From NCBI GenBank assembly GCA_946478755.1, contig CAMLDJ010000225.1, positions 1 to 8,963 on the forward strand: a stretch of DNA of 8,963 bases, given 5' to 3'. The position numbers and the translations under genes were made by a program. Each line of letters starts with the position of its first letter. Within the stretch, counting starts at the first letter, position 1. The notes under the pieces are model-generated. The model was not told the DNA's origin. It worked only from the letters and a program-made list of their open reading frames with translations, and did not search any database. Below, one piece after another: positions 6,418 to 8,963 of the stretch. The stretch is from an uncultured Pedobacter sp. (GTDB taxonomy: Bacteria; Bacteroidota; Bacteroidia; Sphingobacteriales; Sphingobacteriaceae).

Positions 6418-7362
6418 CTAATATCTGTTCACCTCAAAGCTACTCAATCCACCGTCGAAATTGATAAATATTTTATTTTTGGACGTTTTGTAATCCGGCG
6501 TTTCGTAAGTATTGTTATCTAGTTTTGTAAAACCGGTGAACTCTTTAGATGACAGCCCTGTTTTTGCAGTAATCCGGCATCCTGAGCCAATAGGAACGGC
6601 TATTTTCACATCAGCAATTCCCGTTTTAACGTTCACGTCTGTAACGGGCAATAAACTTCCCAGTTTTACATCCAGCGCAGCCGCACCACCATCAAAATCA
6701 AACTCCCTTACCTTGTAGCCTGACAGGTCAAAGTCAACTTCCCCTGCGCCCATGTTCATATGGATCTCCCAGTTGGGATTGTTATTTAACATGACCTCGA
6801 CGGCATTCCCACCAGTATTCCATTTGCCCTTACCTCGCATTTTTAAATCCAGCGTGGTAATGCTGTCCCTGCCTTCATTTTTCGTTAACTGGAAAGCACT
6901 GCCTGTTTTATGTACAACTGCCGATATCAGGCTGTCCGTAGCTCCTTTAAATTCAAATGACGTTCCTCCGCCCGAAATATTCAGCACCACTTTTTTAGCA
7001 TATGAGGAATCGAGCGGGTAGGCTAAAGATAAATGTTGCCCATTAAATTCGTCTGATACCGTGTCTGTGTCAGAACGATTATCCTGCCAATGCTCATCTG
7101 AGAATCTTTCTCCTCGAGGTCGCTCCTGTCCTTTAACAAAGAGCAGGCCTAAGGTGATGATCAGTATCCCGATGGAGACCATGGCACCGACCTGTGATTT
7201 ATTTTTATTGAAAAGGATATTTACACCGGCAATGATCAAAAATATTGGCCAGAAACGCCATACACTGCGCCAGTAAAATTCTATGACATTAAAATTTTCC
7301 AATAGAAGTACGCCGCCAATAAATAGCAGCACAATACCCCACATTATTCTATCCAGCTTCAT
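6418..7362 (-). CDS. LiaF-like membrane protein: LiaI/LiaF-type membrane module plus extracytoplasmic beta-repeat domain
   Basis: This 314-residue protein has three predicted membrane helices at the N-terminus (about 8-24, 36-52 and 59-77), with the pattern MxWGIVLLFIGGVLLLENF and RFWPIFLIIAGVNILF of the LiaI/LiaF-like (DUF5668) membrane module. A charged linker (about 78-108) leads into a long beta-rich region (about 110-314) with repeated short strands such as VVLNISGGGTSFEF, WEIHMNMGAGEVDFDLSG and FDFDGGAAALDVKLG, resembling the toast-rack / LiaF C-terminal fold. In Firmicutes LiaF inhibits a sensor kinase of cell-envelope stress; no kinase is present here, so that role should not be assumed. 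The start lies only 2 nt after the pspC-like gene stop, implying co-translation. The exact name of the C-terminal domain (toast_rack versus DUF4097-like) is uncertain; the general class is well supported. Confidence 0.85.
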   Translation of the reverse strand: MKLDRIMWGIVLLFIGGVLLLENFNVIEFYWRSVWRFWPIFLIIAGVNILFNKNKSQVGAMVSIGILIITLGLLFVKGQERPRGERFSDEHWQDNRSDTDTVSDEFNGQHLSLAYPLDSSYAKKVVLNISGGGTSFEFKGATDSLISAVVHKTGSAFQLTKNEGRDSITTLDLKMRGKGKWNTGGNAVEVMLNNNPNWEIHMNMGAGEVDFDLSGYKVREFDFDGGAAALDVKLGSLLPVTDVNVKTGIADVKIAVPIGSGCRITAKTGLSSKEFTGFTKLDNNTYETPDYKTSKNKIFINFDGGLSSFEVNRY

Positions 7363-7364
7363 AA

Positions 7365-8114
7365 CTATAGCTCTTTTTTAGTGAATGGATCAGCATCTTC
7401 GCCGTTTGTACCCGCCTGTTGATCCGGAGTAACATCAGGTGTTAAAGGATTCACCGGATCGACAGCCTGCTCTGACGCAACGGGATTCACATGTACGGCA
7501 TTGCCCGCCTGATTCACAGGATCTTGAAAATCCTGATTTTTCCAATTTTCCCATGCGCTTTTATTCTTGGATTTAATGATAAAACTGGCTCCGATGGCTA
7601 CAAAAACCAGCGGCCATAACTTGGTTAGCCTGAACTCAAAAGGAATAAGATCAAACTCATCCATAAAGAAGTATATACCAATCACGAGCAAAAACAAACC
7701 GGCCACCGTACGGCCTGTTTCATTACTACTCTTTTGATATGGCTTAAAATCAGCTGTCTTTTTCCATCCTTCTGTCGGGTCGGTGTTTACAGTTGAAGAA
7801 GTCCAGTTCTGGAACGGAGCGGCTTGCTCCCTCGTACCTTTCGGATTGCCAAAAGGCTGCGATGATTGAAACTGGCTATTTTGATCCTTAAAAAAATCGT
7901 TAAATTTCGAAAACCGTGCTGTCGGATCGTTATTTACCGGCACCACAATCCACATAATGATATAAACTAATATTCCCGTGCCCACTAAGAAAATAGTTGA
8001 AAGCACAAAAAGCAGCCGGATGATGGTTACATCCACCTCCATATACTCGGCAATCCCCGATGATACACCGGCGACTACTTTTTCATGCTCATTCCTAAAT
8101 AATCTCTTTTCCAT
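7365..8114 (-). CDS. PspC-domain protein with second LiaI/LiaF-like membrane module
   Basis: This 249-residue membrane protein begins with a PspC domain (about 1-60): the signature EKVVAGVSSGIAEYMEVDVTIIRLLF, then one strongly hydrophobic helix ending YIIMWIVVPV. A polar Gln/Asn/Ser/Pro-rich linker (about 61-134) is followed by a pair of hydrophobic segments (about 136-150 and 165-181) with the RLTKLWPLVFVAIGASFII pattern of the DUF5668/LiaI-LiaF-like module, and an acidic Pro/Val-rich tail (about 200-249). PspC proteins act in phage-shock or Lia-type envelope stress responses, where they sense membrane state or bind regulators. Unusually for this window, a strong Shine-Dalgarno AGGAGG (8124-8129) precedes the ATG. 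The gene is 21 nt after the dehydrogenase stop and 2 nt before the LiaF-like start. No pspA, pspF, padR-type regulator or liaRS-type two-component gene is visible nearby. Confidence 0.88.
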   Translation of the reverse strand: MEKRLFRNEHEKVVAGVSSGIAEYMEVDVTIIRLLFVLSTIFLVGTGILVYIIMWIVVPVNNDPTARFSKFNDFFKDQNSQFQSSQPFGNPKGTREQAAPFQNWTSSTVNTDPTEGWKKTADFKPYQKSSNETGRTVAGLFLLVIGIYFFMDEFDLIPFEFRLTKLWPLVFVAIGASFIIKSKNKSAWENWKNQDFQDPVNQAGNAVHVNPVASEQAVDPVNPLTPDVTPDQQAGTNGEDADPFTKKEL

Positions 8115-8123
8115 GATAATTTC

Positions 8124-8129
8124 CCTCCT
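8124..8129 (-). promoter_or_regulatory. Strong Shine-Dalgarno site (AGGAGG) for the PspC-domain gene
   Basis: On the minus strand this is AGGAGG, 9 nt before the ATG at 8112-8114. It fixes that start codon and marks a contrast with the other genes here, which lack a clear Shine-Dalgarno site, as is common in Bacteroidota. Confidence 0.6.
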
Positions 8130-8135
8130 GTTAAT

Positions 8136-8825
8136 TTAAAATTGCAGTGGCTTTAGCACGATCTCATCAACATTTACACCTTTACTTAAATTCAAAATGG
8201 TGTATAAGGTGTTGGCGATATCCTCAGGTTGTACAAAACGTTCAGCGGGGATCTGCGTTCCTTCCCATGATGAAGTTAATGTAGACCCCGGCAATATTGC
8301 GGTCACCTTAACGTTGTATTTCGATAGTTCCTGCCTCAATACATTGTTTAGACTAAGCAAAGCGGTTTTAGTTACACTATAACTGCCCGCATTTTCGACT
8401 ACCGCCTTTGAAGCCACCGAACAGATGTTAAAAATATGTCCTGATTGTTGTTCACGCATGATTTTGCCGAAGTATTTTCCCAGATAATACGCTGCCTTGA
8501 GGTTTAAATTCAGCTGCTTTTCCAGTTTATCATCGGTCTCATCCAGCAAACTACCTGGTAAAAAGGTGCCTGCATTGTTAACTAACACATCTACGCTCAA
8601 CATTTGCTCCTTTACCACTTCACAGAACGCGTAAACCTCCTCCTTGATACTGCAATCTGCCTGCCAGGAAAGTATTTTTACTCCCGTATATTTCAACTCT
8701 TCCCTAATGTGTTCCAACTCCTGGCTGTTCCTCGCACAAATTGCCAGATTATAGCCATGTTCGGCCAGCTTGATCGCGATCGCTTTTCCGATGCCTTTTG
8801 TACCTCCGGTTATAATTGCATTCAT
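8136..8825 (-). CDS. Short-chain dehydrogenase/reductase (SDR family), probably NADP(H)-dependent
   Basis: This 229-residue cytoplasmic oxidoreductase is a classical SDR with a Rossmann fold. The cofactor motif TGGTKGIG lies at about 6-13, NNAG at 83-86, the structural Asn at 108, and the catalytic Ser136, Tyr149 and Lys153 in ICSVASKAVVENAGSYSVTKTAL. Arg32 at the end of the second strand (CARN) suggests preference for NADP(H). PGST near 190 is the usual PG turn after the sixth strand. The substrate cannot be predicted; FabG-like and sugar or ketone reductases share this layout. The frame is open to an earlier ATG (8856-8858), but the 11 extra residues (MYYCYSLTGIE) are atypical, because the fold normally starts just before the glycine motif, so I chose the ATG at 8823-8825. 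The gene is the first of the right-hand row and lies 21 nt before the PspC-domain gene; the functional link to the envelope genes is unclear. Confidence 0.93.
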   Translation of the reverse strand: MNAIITGGTKGIGKAIAIKLAEHGYNLAICARNSQELEHIREELKYTGVKILSWQADCSIKEEVYAFCEVVKEQMLSVDVLVNNAGTFLPGSLLDETDDKLEKQLNLNLKAAYYLGKYFGKIMREQQSGHIFNICSVASKAVVENAGSYSVTKTALLSLNNVLRQELSKYNVKVTAILPGSTLTSSWEGTQIPAERFVQPEDIANTLYTILNLSKGVNVDEIVLKPLQF

Positions 8826-8847
8826 TTCTATACCAGTTAATGAGTAG

Positions 8848-8878
8848 CAATAATACAAAAAAGGCCTGCACCTTAAAA
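8848..8878 (-). promoter_or_regulatory. Candidate promoter for the SDR gene and possibly the downstream envelope genes
   Basis: On the minus strand a TTTT (8875-8878) lies 19 nt upstream of TATTATTG (8848-8855). Each box is one base off the Bacteroidota consensus (TTTG and TAnnTTTG), and the 19-nt spacing is the typical value. The -7 box ends 22 nt before the chosen SDR start. This placement also supports the downstream ATG, since the alternative start at 8856-8858 would lie upstream of the -7 box and so outside the transcript. Chance matches are possible in this AT-rich leader. Confidence 0.38.
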
Positions 8879-8963
8879 CTTTGTGTGGAAAGATTTGCGG
8901 GAAATTCCTTTATAACAGCAAACTCATCAGGTTTCAACTTTTTATTGTTTCTTTGTATTAATA
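8879..8963. other. Noncoding leader to the right window edge, no gene recognised
   Basis: This is AT-rich sequence upstream of the SDR gene. A minus-strand open frame that starts at 8937 and runs into the SDR gene in another phase encodes nothing recognisable and overlaps the SDR start, so it is not called. No tRNA-like or terminator-like structure was seen. The neighbouring gene lies outside the window. Confidence 0.4.

Noticed and set aside
8862..8877. AAGG-N6-CCTT with a T-run in the SDR leader as a terminator
   Set aside because: The 4-bp stem is too short, and it falls in the spacer of the candidate SDR promoter; chance is more likely.
8749..8937. 62-residue minus-strand open frame upstream of and overlapping the SDR gene
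   Set aside because: It runs into the SDR gene in another phase, ends in an Arg-rich translation of the SDR cofactor region, and resembles no protein; it is a shadow frame.
1..8963. CRISPR arrays, tRNA/rRNA genes, insertion sequences, attachment sites
   Set aside because: Reading through the window I saw no direct repeat series, cloverleaf-like segments, transposase fragments or terminal inverted repeats; nearly all sequence is explained by the ten genes.

Overview
The window looks like chromosomal DNA from a member of the Bacteroidota, most likely a Sphingobacteriaceae-type organism such as Pedobacter or Mucilaginibacter. The grounds are the large, plant/Bacteroidota-type IspG with an inserted domain, the family resemblance of the ECF sigma factor and its small partner, upstream regions fitting the Bacteroidota -7 consensus TAnnTTTG, and generally weak Shine-Dalgarno sites. 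This placement is my inference; no database was searched. All ten genes lie on the minus strand, so transcription runs from the right end to the left end.

Right half (about 8878 down to 3751): a short-chain dehydrogenase/reductase, then a tight row of three membrane proteins: a PspC-domain protein with a second LiaI/LiaF-like membrane module, a LiaF-like protein with an extracytoplasmic beta-repeat domain, and a GYF_2+RDD membrane protein. The essential isoprenoid enzyme IspG follows. Gaps are 21, 2, 15 and 45 nt. The three membrane proteins resemble an envelope-stress cassette; IspG probably also has its own promoter.

Middle (3645 down to 1445): a TetR repressor, a 75-aa HMA-fold-like protein with no metal-binding CxxC, and an MFS efflux transporter form a compact operon. 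A 26-bp palindrome overlaps a perfect -7 element just upstream of tetR, which points to autorepression and an inducible export system.

Left end (1424 down to 1): an ECF sigma factor, an 88-aa soluble protein overlapping it by 20 nt, and a clpP gene that starts 17 nt further on and runs off the window. This sigma / small acidic partner / ClpP arrangement is the most interesting part. It suggests a sigma factor whose partner could be controlled by a co-encoded peptidase, or a ClpP whose synthesis the sigma factor controls. The clpP is not next to tig or clpX within the window, so it may be a second copy. No RNA genes, CRISPR arrays, insertion sequences or convincing rho-independent terminators were seen. 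No gene-free stretch exceeds 300 bases; the longest gap is 154 bases (3597-3750).
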